From Frateuria_A sp049727805 (lineage in GTDB: Bacteria; Pseudomonadota; Gammaproteobacteria; Xanthomonadales; Rhodanobacteraceae), in assembly GCF_049727805.1 (NCBI RefSeq), contig NZ_JBCNYA010000009.1, positions 62,001 through 126,000 on the forward strand: a stretch of 64,000 nucleotides of DNA. Reading direction: 5' to 3'. Of the stretch, positions 45,516 to 54,875 are shown one piece after another. Every line of letters begins with the position of its first letter. The first letter of the stretch is position 1. The translations under genes and the position numbers were made by a program. The notes beneath the pieces were generated by a model. The model was not told the DNA's origin and did not search any database. It worked only from the letters and a program-made list of their open reading frames with translations.

Positions 45516-45931
45516 GTGCGGCAGCCGCACCGCAGTGGCGCATGGGTTGGGTGGCCCTGGGCGCGGTGCTGATGGCGGCCGTGGCGGCCCTTGCGCTGTT
45601 GCCGGCCGCGCGGCAGCTCAACGCGATGGCGCTGGCGTTGCCGCAGGGCGACAAGCTGCTGCACGTGCTCGCCTTCGCCATGCTGATGGGTTGGTGGGGC
45701 AACCTCTATCACCGCGCGCGCCAGCGCCTCGGCGTGGCGGCCGCCTGCCTGGTGTTCGGCCTGCTCATCGAGTGTGCGCAGTGGCCGCACGACCCCGAGG
45801 ACGCAAGCGTGTGGGATCTGGCCGCCGACGCGCTGGGCCTGGCCCTGGGCGCACTGCTGCTGCGTACGCCGCTAGCCGGCGTGCTGGCGTGCGCCGAACG
45901 CTGGCTCGGCCTGACGCAAGCGCGTTCCTGA
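45512..45931 (+). CDS. VanZ-like membrane protein
   Basis: This 139-residue protein has four hydrophobic segments and the VanZ signature of KLLHVLAFAMLMGW early and FGLLIECAQ with SVWDLAADALGL later. The start may be TTG at 45512 (overlapping the previous stop) or ATG at 45542; the latter would remove 10 residues. Function of chromosomal VanZ proteins is unknown. It is convergent with hemH. Confidence 0.7.
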   Translation: MSAAAAPQWRMGWVALGAVLMAAVAALALLPAARQLNAMALALPQGDKLLHVLAFAMLMGWWGNLYHRARQRLGVAAACLVFGLLIECAQWPHDPEDASVWDLAADALGLALGALLLRTPLAGVLACAERWLGLTQARS

Positions 45932-45947
45932 TCTTTTGCGAGAGCGC

Positions 45948-46025
45948 CGTAGGGTGGGCTTCAGTCCACCAGCCGGTGGTCTGGAGCGTGGCCGTAGAGC
46001 ATGGTGGGCTTAAGCCCACCCTACG
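45948..46025. repeat. Imperfect inverted repeat, GGTGGGCTTNAGCCCACC-type
   Basis: Outer arms CGTAGGGTGGGCTT (45948-45961) and AAGCCCACCCTACG (46012-46025) are perfectly complementary; an inner palindrome GGTGGGCTTAAGCCCACC overlaps the second arm. It sits at the 3' ends of the VanZ-like and hemH genes and overlaps the hemH stop codon. This looks like a second repetitive family distinct from the CTCCCTCTCCCC one. Confidence 0.75.
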
Positions 46026-47091
46026 GAAGCGGACGGCGATCCGCTGGTGCGAAGCCGGGCCAGCCCTGCGCGTGGCGACGAACGATCGCCGCCAGGCTCG
46101 CCACCTGTTCGGGCGAATCGTTGAGCGCGGGGATGTAGCGCACCTCCTGGCCCCCGGCGGCGAGGAAGAAGTCGCGGTTCTGCATGGCGATCTCCTCCAG
46201 CGTCTCCAGGCAGTCGACCGCAAAGCCGGGGCAGGCCACGTCCAGCCGCTGGACGCCCTCGCCGGCGAGCCGGCGCACGGTGGCGTCGGTGTACGGCTGC
46301 AGCCACGGCTCGCGGCCCACGCGCGACTGGAAGCTCAGCAGCAACTGCGTCTCGTCCAGTCCCAGCCGCTCGCGCAGCCGCGCCGTGGTCGCCTGGCACT
46401 GCGCCAGGTAGGGATCGCCCAGGCGCACATAGCGCTCCGGAATGCCGTGGAAGGAAAGCAGCAGCTTGTCGCCGCGGCCGTGCGTTTCCCACCAGCGCTC
46501 GATCCGCCGCGCCAGCGCCTCGACGTGCGCCGGATCGTCGTGATAGTCGTTGATCAATCTCAGCTCCGGCGGCCAGCGCAGCTGCTTGAGCGCGTCGGCC
46601 ACGGCGTCGATCACCGAGCCCGTGGAGGTGGCCGAGAACTGCGGATACAGCGGCAGCACCAGCAGCCGGCGCACGCCGGCGGCCTGCAGTCCGGCGATCG
46701 CCGCGGCGACCGACGGTGCGCCGTAGCGCATCGCCAGCGCCACCCGCGCCTGGCCGGCCAGCTCGGCCTGCAGCGCGCCGGCCAGCGCTTCGCTCAGCAC
46801 GCGCAGCGGCGAGCCGGCCTCGGTCCAGATCCGCGCATAGGCGTGCGCGGAACGGCGCGGGCGGATCGCCAGGATCACCTGCAGGATCGGCCACCATCGC
46901 CAACGCGGGTAGTCGATCACGCGGCGGTCGGACAGGAACTCGGCCAAATAAGGCCTGAGCGCACGCGCCGTCGGCGCCTCGGGCGTGCCCAGGTTGACCA
47001 GCAGCACGCCGGTCTCGCCGGCCGCGCCTGCCTGAACGTTCCGGTCAGGGGCGCGGTCTGAAGGGTCGGTATAGTGGTCGGGCTGTGGCAT
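46021..47091 (-). CDS. hemH: Ferrochelatase
   Basis: This 356-residue enzyme inserts Fe2+ into protoporphyrin IX, the last heme step. GVLLVNLGTPEAPTA starts the domain, the metal-site His215 lies in LLSFHGIPERY, and VACPGFAVDCLETLEEI with PALNDSPEQ completes the family pattern. The N-terminal 25 residues are variable. It supplies heme for the oxidase locus elsewhere in the window. GGCACGATG precedes no strong ribosome binding site. Confidence 0.94.
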   Translation of the reverse strand: MPQPDHYTDPSDRAPDRNVQAGAAGETGVLLVNLGTPEAPTARALRPYLAEFLSDRRVIDYPRWRWWPILQVILAIRPRRSAHAYARIWTEAGSPLRVLSEALAGALQAELAGQARVALAMRYGAPSVAAAIAGLQAAGVRRLLVLPLYPQFSATSTGSVIDAVADALKQLRWPPELRLINDYHDDPAHVEALARRIERWWETHGRGDKLLLSFHGIPERYVRLGDPYLAQCQATTARLRERLGLDETQLLLSFQSRVGREPWLQPYTDATVRRLAGEGVQRLDVACPGFAVDCLETLEEIAMQNRDFFLAAGGQEVRYIPALNDSPEQVASLAAIVRRHAQGWPGFAPADRRPLP

Positions 47092-47357
47092 CGTGGCGGA
47101 AGACGGCGTGCAGGCGGTGGAGTCTGCCACAGGCCGCCGGGCGCGCCGCCGGCGCGGTTGCCGCACCCAGGAGCCTGGGCGGCGGAAGCCGCCCGGGCTG
47201 CAAAGCCCGCTGCGCGGTCAGGATTTCCGCCGGCTCTTGACCCATGGAACCACCATGGGCCGGCGAGCCGACGAAAATCCCGCCTCGCACAGCGAACTTT
47301 TCGCCTCGGGCGTTTCCACCGCCCAGGCTCCCCATCCCCCCATGCGGAGGAGTACCC

Positions 47358-48044
47358 ATGTTCAAGGCATTGCGTCGTTGCTCGCTGATCGCACTGGCCC
47401 TGCTGCTGCCGGCGGTGGCCGCCCAGGCGGAGGATCCGCCGCTGGTTCGCGCGCAGAACAGCGTGCGCGTGCTGCGCGAGATCATGCAGGCGCCCGACAA
47501 GGCCATTCCGAAGGACCTGCTGCAGAACGCCAAGGCGATCGCGGTGATTCCGGACATGGTGAAAGCCGGCTTCATCTTCGGCGGCCGCCGCGGCGAAGGG
47601 CTGATCTCGGTGAAGAGCCCGGACGGCACCTGGTCCAACCCCAGCTTCATCACCCTGACCGGCGGCAGCGTGGGCTTCCAGGCGGGCGTGTCCTCGACCG
47701 ACGTGATCCTGGTCTTCCGCACGCAGCGCGGCGTCGACTCGATCGTCAACGGCAAGTTCACCCTCGGCGCCGATGCCGCGGCGGCGGCCGGTCCGGTCGG
47801 GCGCACCGCCAGCGCCGCGACCGATTCGCAGATGAAGGCGGAGATCTACTCCTACTCGCGCTCGCGCGGCCTGTTCGCCGGCGTCGCGCTGGATGGCTCG
47901 GTGCTGCGCATCGACTACGATGCCAACGCAGCGGCGTACGGCGCGGGCATCACGCCCAGGCGCATCTTCGAGGGCGGCGTGAACAACGTGCCGGGGCCGG
48001 TCGTGGACTTTCGCGACCAGCTCGAGGAGTACACTGCGCGTTGA
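47358..48044 (+). CDS. SYLF-domain lipid-binding protein
   Basis: This 228-residue secreted protein has a signal peptide (about 1-24, ending AQAE) and a SYLF/Ysc84 domain with IPKDLLQNAKAIAVIPDMVK, GFIFGGRRGEGLISVK, VGFQAGVSSTDVILVFR and YSYSRSRGLFAGVALDGSVL. SYLF domains bind phosphoinositides in eukaryotes; the bacterial role is unknown. GCGGAGGAGTACCC gives a good ribosome binding site. Confidence 0.85.
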   Translation: MFKALRRCSLIALALLLPAVAAQAEDPPLVRAQNSVRVLREIMQAPDKAIPKDLLQNAKAIAVIPDMVKAGFIFGGRRGEGLISVKSPDGTWSNPSFITLTGGSVGFQAGVSSTDVILVFRTQRGVDSIVNGKFTLGADAAAAAGPVGRTASAATDSQMKAEIYSYSRSRGLFAGVALDGSVLRIDYDANAAAYGAGITPRRIFEGGVNNVPGPVVDFRDQLEEYTAR

Positions 48045-48112
48045 TCCCGTTGCTGGCATAGCGCCTGCAACCCAACGGTTTTCGGACAAAAGTCCGTGCG
48101 AGGTTTGAAGTC

Positions 48113-48358
48113 ATGGGTCTGGACAGTTTTTGGCATTGGATCATCCTGCTGATCGTGGTGCTGGTGATCTTCGGCACCAGCAAGCTCTCCAAGATCGGAC
48201 CTGATCTTGGCAACGCCGTGCGCGGCTTCAAGAAGGCCATGCAGGGCGACGAGGACGAGGACGAGGCCAAGCGCAAGGCGCAGGAGCAGCTGCGCGCCGA
48301 TCCGCCCGCTTCGGAAGGCACCGCCAGCAAGGCGCGCGACACCAGCGAAACCAAGTAA
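48113..48358 (+). CDS. tatA: Twin-arginine translocase subunit TatA
   Basis: This 81-residue subunit forms the pore of the Tat system. It has one transmembrane helix (about 5-21), the FG hinge followed by TSKLSKIGPDLGNAVRGFKKAM, an amphipathic helix and a charged tail (DEDEDEAKRK). Operon with tatB and tatC. Confidence 0.94.
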   Translation: MGLDSFWHWIILLIVVLVIFGTSKLSKIGPDLGNAVRGFKKAMQGDEDEDEAKRKAQEQLRADPPASEGTASKARDTSETK

Positions 48359-48376
48359 GCGCGCGGTGGCGCGGCC

Positions 48377-48826
48377 ATGATCGAGATCAGCTTCGGCAAG
48401 CTGCTGCTGCTGGCGCTCATCGCGCTGCTCGTGCTCGGCCCGGAGAAGCTGCCTGGCGCCGCGCGCACCGCCGGCGCGCTGGTGCGGCGCGTGCGCAACA
48501 GCTGGGACAGCGTGCGCGCCGAGGTCGAGCGCGAGCTGCAGGTGGAGGAAATCAAGCGCACCGCGCGCGAGGCCGCCGCGCGCGCCGAGGCCGCGCAGGC
48601 GCAGATGAACGCCACTGCCCGCGAGGTGCGCGAAGCCGTTGGTGCGGTGGCCGCCGTACCGGCAGACGAAAGCCCGGCGGAGGCGACGCCGGACCCGATC
48701 GACGAGACGGATGCCGGGCCCGACCTGCTCGATGCGCCGCCCGAGCGCGACACCCGCACCGGCGACCTGTTCGCCGACGATCCGGAGCATGCCCCGGTGA
48801 AGGAACATCCGCATGGCCTCGCCTGA
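48377..48826 (+). CDS. tatB: Sec-independent translocase subunit TatB
   Basis: This 149-residue substrate-binding subunit begins MIEISFGKLLLLALIALLVLG with the conserved glutamate, followed by GPEKLPGAARTAGALVRRVR. The C-terminal tail is Ala/Glu-rich. Its last 14 bases overlap tatC. Confidence 0.93.
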   Translation: MIEISFGKLLLLALIALLVLGPEKLPGAARTAGALVRRVRNSWDSVRAEVERELQVEEIKRTAREAAARAEAAQAQMNATAREVREAVGAVAAVPADESPAEATPDPIDETDAGPDLLDAPPERDTRTGDLFADDPEHAPVKEHPHGLA

Positions 48827-49571
48827 GCCCGAGCCGCAGCTCGACCTGCAGCAGGGCCTGTTCTCGCACCTGATCGAGCTGCGCTCGCGGCTGATCAAGT
48901 CGTGTGCGATGGTGCTGGTGGTGCTGCTGGCGCTGATCCCCTTCGCCAACCGGCTCTACTCGCTGCTGGCCGAGCCGCTGGTGGCGCGGTTGCCGCAGGG
49001 CGCGCACCTGATCGCCACCGAGGTCGCCAGCCCGTTCATCACGCCGCTCAAGCTCGCCTTCTACACGTCGCTGTTCATCAGCATGCCGGTGATCCTCTAC
49101 CAGCTGTGGGCGTTCGTCAGCCCGGGCCTGTACCGGCACGAGAAGCGCCTGGCGCGTCCGCTGCTGCTGGCGGCGCTGGTGCTGTTCTACATCGGCTGCG
49201 CGTTCGCCTACTTCCTGGTGCTGCCGGCAGCGTTCCGCTTCCTCACCGCGGTGACCCCGGTGGGCGTGGAGATGATGACCGACATCACGCATTACCTCGA
49301 CTTCGTGATGCTGATGTTCTTCGCCTTCGGCCTGTGCTTCGAGGTGCCGGTGGCGGTGGTGATCCTGGCCGCAGTGGGCGTGGTGGACGTGGCCAAGCTG
49401 CGCAGCATGCGCCGCTACGCCATCGTCGGCGCATTCGCCATCGCCGCGGTGATCACGCCGCCGGACATCACCTCGATGATCATGCTGGCCGTGCCGATGT
49501 GCCTGCTCTACGAGCTGGGCGTGCTGGCGGTGCGCTGGCTGGTCAAGCCGCGCGAGGCGACGACCGAGTAA
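48813..49571 (+). CDS. tatC: Sec-independent translocase subunit TatC
   Basis: This 252-residue core has six transmembrane helices and recognises twin-arginine signal peptides. Conserved features are FSHLIELRSRLIKS near the N-terminus, SPFITPLKLAFYTSLFISMP, and ALYELGVLAV-type C-terminal helix. Overlaps tatB by 14 bases, so expression is coupled. Confidence 0.95.
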   Translation: MASPEPEPQLDLQQGLFSHLIELRSRLIKSCAMVLVVLLALIPFANRLYSLLAEPLVARLPQGAHLIATEVASPFITPLKLAFYTSLFISMPVILYQLWAFVSPGLYRHEKRLARPLLLAALVLFYIGCAFAYFLVLPAAFRFLTAVTPVGVEMMTDITHYLDFVMLMFFAFGLCFEVPVAVVILAAVGVVDVAKLRSMRRYAIVGAFAIAAVITPPDITSMIMLAVPMCLLYELGVLAVRWLVKPREATTE

Positions 49572-49578
49572 CGCTTTA

Positions 49579-49618
49579 GCTCCCTCTCCCCGCAGGGGAG
49601 AGGGTCGGGGTGAGGGGG
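49579..49618. repeat. REP-like element, doublet copy 1
   Basis: GCTCCCTCTCCCC, loop GCA, return arm GGGGAGAGGG, then TCGGGGTGAGGGG. Together with the opposite-facing copy at 49703 it forms a BIME-like pair between convergent tatC and ctpA. Confidence 0.8.
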
Positions 49619-49702
49619 ACCAGGCTTGCGGGTAATGTGGGGCGAGCCGGCGCTTTTCACCAATGCATCAGCAAAGGTCGCCCGGTCAGAGTTTCGGGCG
49701 AG

Positions 49703-49748
49703 CCCCGACCCCTCACCCCAGCCCTCTCCCCGCAGGGGAGAGGGAGCT
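49703..49748. repeat. REP-like element, doublet copy 2 (inverted)
   Basis: CCCCGACCCCTCACCCC, then CCCTCTCCCC, loop GCA and GGGGAGAGGGAGC. It is the reverse orientation of copy 1, 84 bases away. Confidence 0.8.
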
Positions 49749-49754
49749 GAAGCA

Positions 49755-51098
49755 CTACTTCGCGACGCTCGCGCGATGCCCCAGCGCCAATCCCTTGAGG
49801 ATGTTCAACGCCTGCGCCAGCGTGTAGTCCTCGGTGGCCAGCTTGGCATTCTCGGCGCTGCCGTCGTTGTCGATGTCCTGGCCGGCGGCGGCGTTCTCGT
49901 TGGCCAGGTGGTGCCTGAGGTCCGCTTCGGAATTGATCAGCTCCGGCCCGTTGTCGGCCGGATTGACGGTGAGGTCGGCCAGCGCGATGTCGGGCTTGAT
50001 GCCCTCGGCCTGGATCGAGGTGCCGTTGGGCGTGTAGTAGCGCGCGGTGGTGAGCTTGACCGCGTGGTCGGCATCCAGCGGCAGCACGGTCTGCACCACC
50101 CCCTTGCCGAAGGTGCGCCGGCCTACGATCAGCGCGCGGTGATTGTCCTTCAATGCGCCGGCGACGATCTCGGCCGCCGAGGCGGTGCCGTTGTCGGCCA
50201 GCAGCACGATCGGCGCACCGTTCAACAGATCGCCCGGATGCGCGGCGAACTTGAGGTTGGAATCGGCCAGCCGGCCGCGCGTGCTGACGATGCCGCCGGC
50301 GTCGAGGAAGTCGTCGCTGACCGCCACCGCCGAGGTGAGCAGGCCACCCGGATTGGAGCGCAGGTCGAGCACCGCACCCTTGGGCTGGCCGTGCTTGGCC
50401 ACGTAGTCGGCGAACTTCTTCTCCAGGTCGCCGGCGGTGTCGTCCTGGAACTGGCTCAGACGGATGTAGACGTAGCCGGGCTCCAGTTCGCGCAGCTTCA
50501 CGCTGGTGACCGAGATCCGCTCGCGCACCAGGTGCATGTCGACCGGCTGGTCGCTCTTCTCGTGCAGGATCGTAAGGGTGACCTTGCTGCCCGGATCGCC
50601 GCGCAGCCGGCGGAACATGTCGTCGACGTTGTCCGGGTCGACCGCCTTGCCGTCGATCTTGACGATGGTGTCGCCGGGCTTGATGCCGGCACGGGCGGCG
50701 GGCGTGTCGTCGATCGGCGAGATAATGCGCAGCGCCCCGTCGACTTCCAGCACCTCGATGCCCAGCCCGCTGTACTGGCCGGTGGTGTCCTCGGAGAGTT
50801 GCTCCAGGCCCTGCTTGTCCAGGTATTCGCTGTGCGGATCCAGTCCGCTCAGCATGCCGCTGATGGCAGCCTTCATCAGGGTCTTGTTGTCGACCGGCTC
50901 GACGTAGGCCTGACGGATCACCTCATAGACGCGGCTGAAGTTGCGCACGTCGTCCAGGTCCACCCGGTCGGGTGCGCTGGACGCCACGGCCGGCGCCGCC
51001 GAACTTGCCGCGCTGGCCGGGGCCTCCTGCGCATGCAGGGGCGCGAACGCCAGCGCGGCGGTCACGGCGCAGGCCAGGGCACGGGGGGACGGTTGCAT
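49755..51098 (-). CDS. ctpA: C-terminal processing protease (S41 family)
   Basis: This 447-residue periplasmic protease has a signal peptide (about 1-23, ending LHAQ), an S41 N-terminal region, a PDZ domain (about 95-190 with QYSGLGIEVLEVDGALRI) and a catalytic Ser307 (NGTASAAE) and Lys332 (GRRTFGKG) dyad. It trims envelope proteins, including peptidoglycan hydrolases. GGAGTCTTCGC precedes the ATG. It lies 86 bases downstream of envC, in the usual order. Confidence 0.93.
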   Translation of the reverse strand: MQPSPRALACAVTAALAFAPLHAQEAPASAASSAAPAVASSAPDRVDLDDVRNFSRVYEVIRQAYVEPVDNKTLMKAAISGMLSGLDPHSEYLDKQGLEQLSEDTTGQYSGLGIEVLEVDGALRIISPIDDTPAARAGIKPGDTIVKIDGKAVDPDNVDDMFRRLRGDPGSKVTLTILHEKSDQPVDMHLVRERISVTSVKLRELEPGYVYIRLSQFQDDTAGDLEKKFADYVAKHGQPKGAVLDLRSNPGGLLTSAVAVSDDFLDAGGIVSTRGRLADSNLKFAAHPGDLLNGAPIVLLADNGTASAAEIVAGALKDNHRALIVGRRTFGKGVVQTVLPLDADHAVKLTTARYYTPNGTSIQAEGIKPDIALADLTVNPADNGPELINSEADLRHHLANENAAAGQDIDNDGSAENAKLATEDYTLAQALNILKGLALGHRASVAK

Positions 51099-51184
51099 GC
51101 GAAGACTCCTGGTGGTCCGGCGGTTTTCGACCGCACGCGGGCGCAGTCGTTCCAAAGCTAGCCTGCGGGGCGGCGGGCGGGGCG

Positions 51185-52357
51185 TCAACGGCGCTTGGCC
51201 AGCCAGCCGCGCGGGTCGACCGGCTTGTTGTCGTGGCGCAGTTCGAAATAGACGCCGGTGTTGACGCCGGTCGGCGGCGTGGCGGTGCCGATCGCCTCGC
51301 CGGCCTCGACCTGGTCGCCGACACCGTGCAGCACGCTTTCATTGTTGCCGTACATGCTCAGCCAGCCGTCGCCGTGGTTGAGGATGACCAGCAGCCCGTA
51401 GCCGCGCAGGAACGCCGCATAGACGACCCGGCCGCGCGCCACCGCATGTACCTCGCTGCCGCCGGCCGCCTTGATCAGCACGCCGTTGCCGTAGCTGACC
51501 ACGCTGCCCGCCGCCGGCCACGGCAGGTTGCCGCGGATGTCGGCCTTGCCGCCGGCGCGGCTGGGCGCGGCGGGGCTGCTGCGCGATTCGCGCGCCGCTT
51601 CGCGCGCGGCTTGGTCGATCGCGCGCTGCAGCTTGTCGACCAGTTGATCGAGCGATTGCGCGTTGCGCTTCATCGCGGCCAGGCGCTGCGCCTCGTCCTT
51701 GTACTTGGCATCGGCCTGGGCGACCAGCTTCTGCTGGGCAGCGCGCTGCGCGGCCAGCGCCTGCGTCTTTTCGGCCCGTTCGGCGCGGGTGGCGGCCAGC
51801 GCCTGCTGCTCGGCGGTGATCTCCGCCTCCAGCTGCTGCAGGCGGCTCAGTTCGCCCATCAGCTCGGCTACGCGCGCGGCGCGGTCCTGCTGGAAATACT
51901 TCGAATAGGCCAGCGCGCGGGCGATCTGCGCCAGGTCCTGATCGCCCAGCAGCAGGCGCAGGTCGGTACCGCGGCCGAGCGTGTAGGTGGCGCGCAGCAG
52001 GTCGGCGATCGCGGCGCGCTGGCCGGCCAGGCGCTGGTCGAGTTCGCTGCGTTGCTGTTGCAACTGGTCGAGTTGTTGCTGCTTGGCGGTCAGCGCGGCA
52101 TCGACGTCGCGCAGGGCACGCGCGGCATCGGCCAGTGCGTTGGCCTGGCGCGCGAGTTTCGCGTTGGCGCTGTCGCGCCGGGCCGCGGTCTGCGCCTGCT
52201 CGCGGGCGAGCGCTTCCATCTTGCTGCGCAGTTCGGCCAATTGCTGCCTGGCCTGGGCCTGCTGGCGGGAGCTGTCCTGCGCGATGACGGGCATCGCGGC
52301 GACCAGTGCGACGAGGGCCAGCAGGCGGGCGAGGGCACGAAGGGAAGGGCGGCGCAT
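51185..52357 (-). CDS. envC: Murein hydrolase activator EnvC
   Basis: This 390-residue periplasmic activator of amidases for septum splitting has a signal peptide (about 1-27, ending VIAQ), two long coiled coils (about 28-240), and a C-terminal LytM domain (about 265-390). The LytM zinc site is degenerate (HGDGWLSMYGNN in place of an HxH), as in EnvC proteins that activate rather than cut. Start chosen at the ATG giving a signal peptide. Confidence 0.9.
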   Translation of the reverse strand: MRRPSLRALARLLALVALVAAMPVIAQDSSRQQAQARQQLAELRSKMEALAREQAQTAARRDSANAKLARQANALADAARALRDVDAALTAKQQQLDQLQQQRSELDQRLAGQRAAIADLLRATYTLGRGTDLRLLLGDQDLAQIARALAYSKYFQQDRAARVAELMGELSRLQQLEAEITAEQQALAATRAERAEKTQALAAQRAAQQKLVAQADAKYKDEAQRLAAMKRNAQSLDQLVDKLQRAIDQAAREAARESRSSPAAPSRAGGKADIRGNLPWPAAGSVVSYGNGVLIKAAGGSEVHAVARGRVVYAAFLRGYGLLVILNHGDGWLSMYGNNESVLHGVGDQVEAGEAIGTATPPTGVNTGVYFELRHDNKPVDPRGWLAKRR

Positions 52358-52511
52358 CGGTCGATTATCCCCGAAGCGGACGCCGCGTAGAGTGGGCTGG
52401 CACCCATCCCCGGTATTCCGCATGCCAGGGCGGCGGGCCGAAGCCCCGCGCTGCGCGGTGCGTGCACGACAGGCCGCTACCATGGTGGGCCGATGGCGGA
52501 CAGGCGGTGCG

Positions 52512-54617
52512 ATGGGAACGGTTCGGATGTGGGGTGCATTCGCGGTCGCCTGGCTGCCGCTGGCAGCGGCGGCGCAGGCCGTCACCGAGCTGCCGCCGGT
52601 GCCGGTGCAGGCGATGCGGCTGGACATCCCGTCGTTCGACCTGCCGGCCGCGCTGTCCAACGTGCCGGTGCGCGCGGGCGCGGACGGCAAGCCCGGTGTG
52701 AACCTGTCCGAGGCGCTGACCGGCGTGCCCGGCGTGCTGGCGCGCGACCGGCAGAACTACGCGCAGGACGAACAACTGTCGATCCGTGGCTTCGGCGCGC
52801 GTGCCACCTTCGGCGTGCGCGGCGTGCGGCTGTATGCCGACGGCATCCCCGCGACGATGCCGGACGGGCAGGGCCAGCTCTCCCATTTCGCGCTGGCCGC
52901 GGCCGATCGCGTGGAAGTGTTGCGCGGGCCGTTCTCGGCGCTGTACGGCAACTCGTCCGGCGGCGTGGTGCAGCTTTGGAGCGCCGCGGGCGGGCCAGTG
53001 CCGGTGCGCACGCTGGAGGCCTATGCCGGTGCGGACGGCAGCATGAACCTGGACATGGCGGCGCGCGGCATCGCCGGCCCGCTCGACTACAACCTGGCCC
53101 TGGGACGCTTCCGCACCGACGGTTATCGCGCACACAGCCGCGCACAGCGGACCTCGGGCAACGCGCGCCTGGGTTTCGATCTCGGTGCGGGCCGCACGCT
53201 CACCGTGGTGGCCAACACGCTGGCGCAGCCGTGGACACAGGATCCGCTCGGGCTGACCCGCGACCAGTGGCGGGCCGATCCGCGCCAGGCGGTGGATGCG
53301 GCGTTCGCCTTCGTCACGCGCAAGCGCGTGCAGCAGCAACAGCTGGGTGCGGTCTGGGAAGTCCAGCGTGATCGCGACGATCTGCGCCTGATGGCTTACG
53401 GCGGGCAACGCGGCGTCACCCAGGTCCTGTCGATCCCGGTGGCGGCGCAGCAAAGCCCGCTCAGCGCCGGCGGCGTGGTCGACCTCGACGGAGGCTATGG
53501 CGGCGCCGATGCGCGCTGGACGCACCGCGGCCAGGCCTTCGGGCATCCGCTGGAGTGGGTGCTGGGCGCGAGCTGGGATACGCAGGACCAGCACCGGCGC
53601 GGCTACGAGAATTTCGTCGGCGACATGCTCGGCGTGCAGGGCGCGTTGCGCCGCGACGAGCTCGACCGCGTGCATGCCTTCGACCAGTACACGCAACTTG
53701 ATTGGCATCTCGCCGAACACTGGTCGCTGCTGCTGGGTGCGCGCCACAGCGTGGTGGCGTTCCGTGCGTCCGATCGCTACGTCACGGCGGCCAACCCCGA
53801 CGACAGCGGCCGCACGCGCTACCAGGCGACCACGCCGGTCGCCGGCATCGACTACCGGCCGACTGCGGTGTTGAGGCTTTACGCCAGCTACGGCGAAGGC
53901 TTCGAGACGCCGACCTTCAACGAACTGGGCTATCGCCGCGACGGCCAGGCCGGGCTGGCGCTCGACCTGCGTCCGGTACGCAGCCGCAACGGCGAGCTCG
54001 GACTGAAATGGCAGGCGCACGATGGCATGCGCATGGAACTCGCGCTGTTCCGCGCGGACAGCCGTGACGAACTGGCCGTGGCGAGCAACGTCGGCGGCCG
54101 CTCCACCTACCGCAACGTGGGACGCAGCCGCCGGCAGGGCGCGGAACTGTCGCTCGATGGCGAGCTCGGCGACGGCTGGCGCCTGCGGTTGGGCATGACC
54201 TGGTTGCAGGCGCGCTTCCGCAGCGGCTTCCTCGCCTGCGCCGGTACGCCGTGCCTGGTGCCGGACCTGCCGGTGCCGGCCGGCACGCGCATCCCCGGCG
54301 TGCCCGGGCGCTACGGCTCGCTGCGCCTGGAACACGGCGGCGCGCTCGGCTGGCGCGGCGGCCTCGAACTCGAAGGCGTCGGCGCGGTGCCGGTCGACGA
54401 CCGCAACAGCGCCTCGGCGCCGGGCTACCTGCACACGGGTGTGGACCTCGGCTACGGCTTCGCGCTGGGCGATGCGCGTCTGCACCTGGTCGCGCGCGTG
54501 GACAACCTGTTCGACCGGCGCATCGTCGGATCGGTGATCGTCAACGAGGGCAACGGCCGCTACTACGAACCGGCGCCGGGCCGCAGCCTCGGACTGCGCC
54601 TGCGGTTGGATTTCTGA
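52512..54617 (+). CDS. PqqU/YncD-like TonB-dependent receptor
   Basis: This 701-residue receptor closely resembles E. coli YncD (PqqU), which imports the redox cofactor PQQ. Shared segments include NLSEALTGVPGVLARDRQNY, EQLSIRGFGARATFG, DGIPATMPDGQGQL, RVEVLRGPFSALYGNSSGGV and the ending GSVIVNEGNGRYYEPAPGR. The signal peptide is about 1-20. It is divergent from envC. No pqq biosynthesis genes are in the window, consistent with scavenging PQQ. Confidence 0.85.
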   Translation: MGTVRMWGAFAVAWLPLAAAAQAVTELPPVPVQAMRLDIPSFDLPAALSNVPVRAGADGKPGVNLSEALTGVPGVLARDRQNYAQDEQLSIRGFGARATFGVRGVRLYADGIPATMPDGQGQLSHFALAAADRVEVLRGPFSALYGNSSGGVVQLWSAAGGPVPVRTLEAYAGADGSMNLDMAARGIAGPLDYNLALGRFRTDGYRAHSRAQRTSGNARLGFDLGAGRTLTVVANTLAQPWTQDPLGLTRDQWRADPRQAVDAAFAFVTRKRVQQQQLGAVWEVQRDRDDLRLMAYGGQRGVTQVLSIPVAAQQSPLSAGGVVDLDGGYGGADARWTHRGQAFGHPLEWVLGASWDTQDQHRRGYENFVGDMLGVQGALRRDELDRVHAFDQYTQLDWHLAEHWSLLLGARHSVVAFRASDRYVTAANPDDSGRTRYQATTPVAGIDYRPTAVLRLYASYGEGFETPTFNELGYRRDGQAGLALDLRPVRSRNGELGLKWQAHDGMRMELALFRADSRDELAVASNVGGRSTYRNVGRSRRQGAELSLDGELGDGWRLRLGMTWLQARFRSGFLACAGTPCLVPDLPVPAGTRIPGVPGRYGSLRLEHGGALGWRGGLELEGVGAVPVDDRNSASAPGYLHTGVDLGYGFALGDARLHLVARVDNLFDRRIVGSVIVNEGNGRYYEPAPGRSLGLRLRLDF

Positions 54618-54655
54618 GCGGGCGGCGGCGCCGGGCAACAGGCAGGCGCCTGTGT

Positions 54656-54679
54656 GTATGGACGTATGGGCGTCCATAC
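54656..54679. promoter_or_regulatory. 24-bp inverted repeat, candidate operator
   Basis: Perfect 9-bp arms GTATGGACG / CGTCCATAC flank TATGGG, 39 bases after the PqqU-like stop and about 200 bases before the large receptor start. No T-tract, so a regulator site is more likely than a terminator. Confidence 0.4.
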
Positions 54680-54875
54680 GAGAACCATGCTCCGTTCGGG
54701 ACGAAGGCGGCGGACACGCCTCGCGCCGTCGCAAATTCCTGCAACGTTAAGGACTTGTAGCAGTCGACGGAAAGTGGAAGACTCCAAGCCGCAACTCCCC
54801 TCGCCCGTCGAGCTGGTCGCTTGCATTCCTCCAGTCCCCGGGCGCGTTGCGCACCCACAACCGAGGACTCAAGTC

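Noticed and set aside
47244..47357. CCCATGG/CCATGGG inverted repeat and in-frame upstream ATG before the SYLF gene
   Set aside because: Short, low-complexity and common by chance; the downstream ATG at 47358 has the ribosome binding site and starts the signal peptide.
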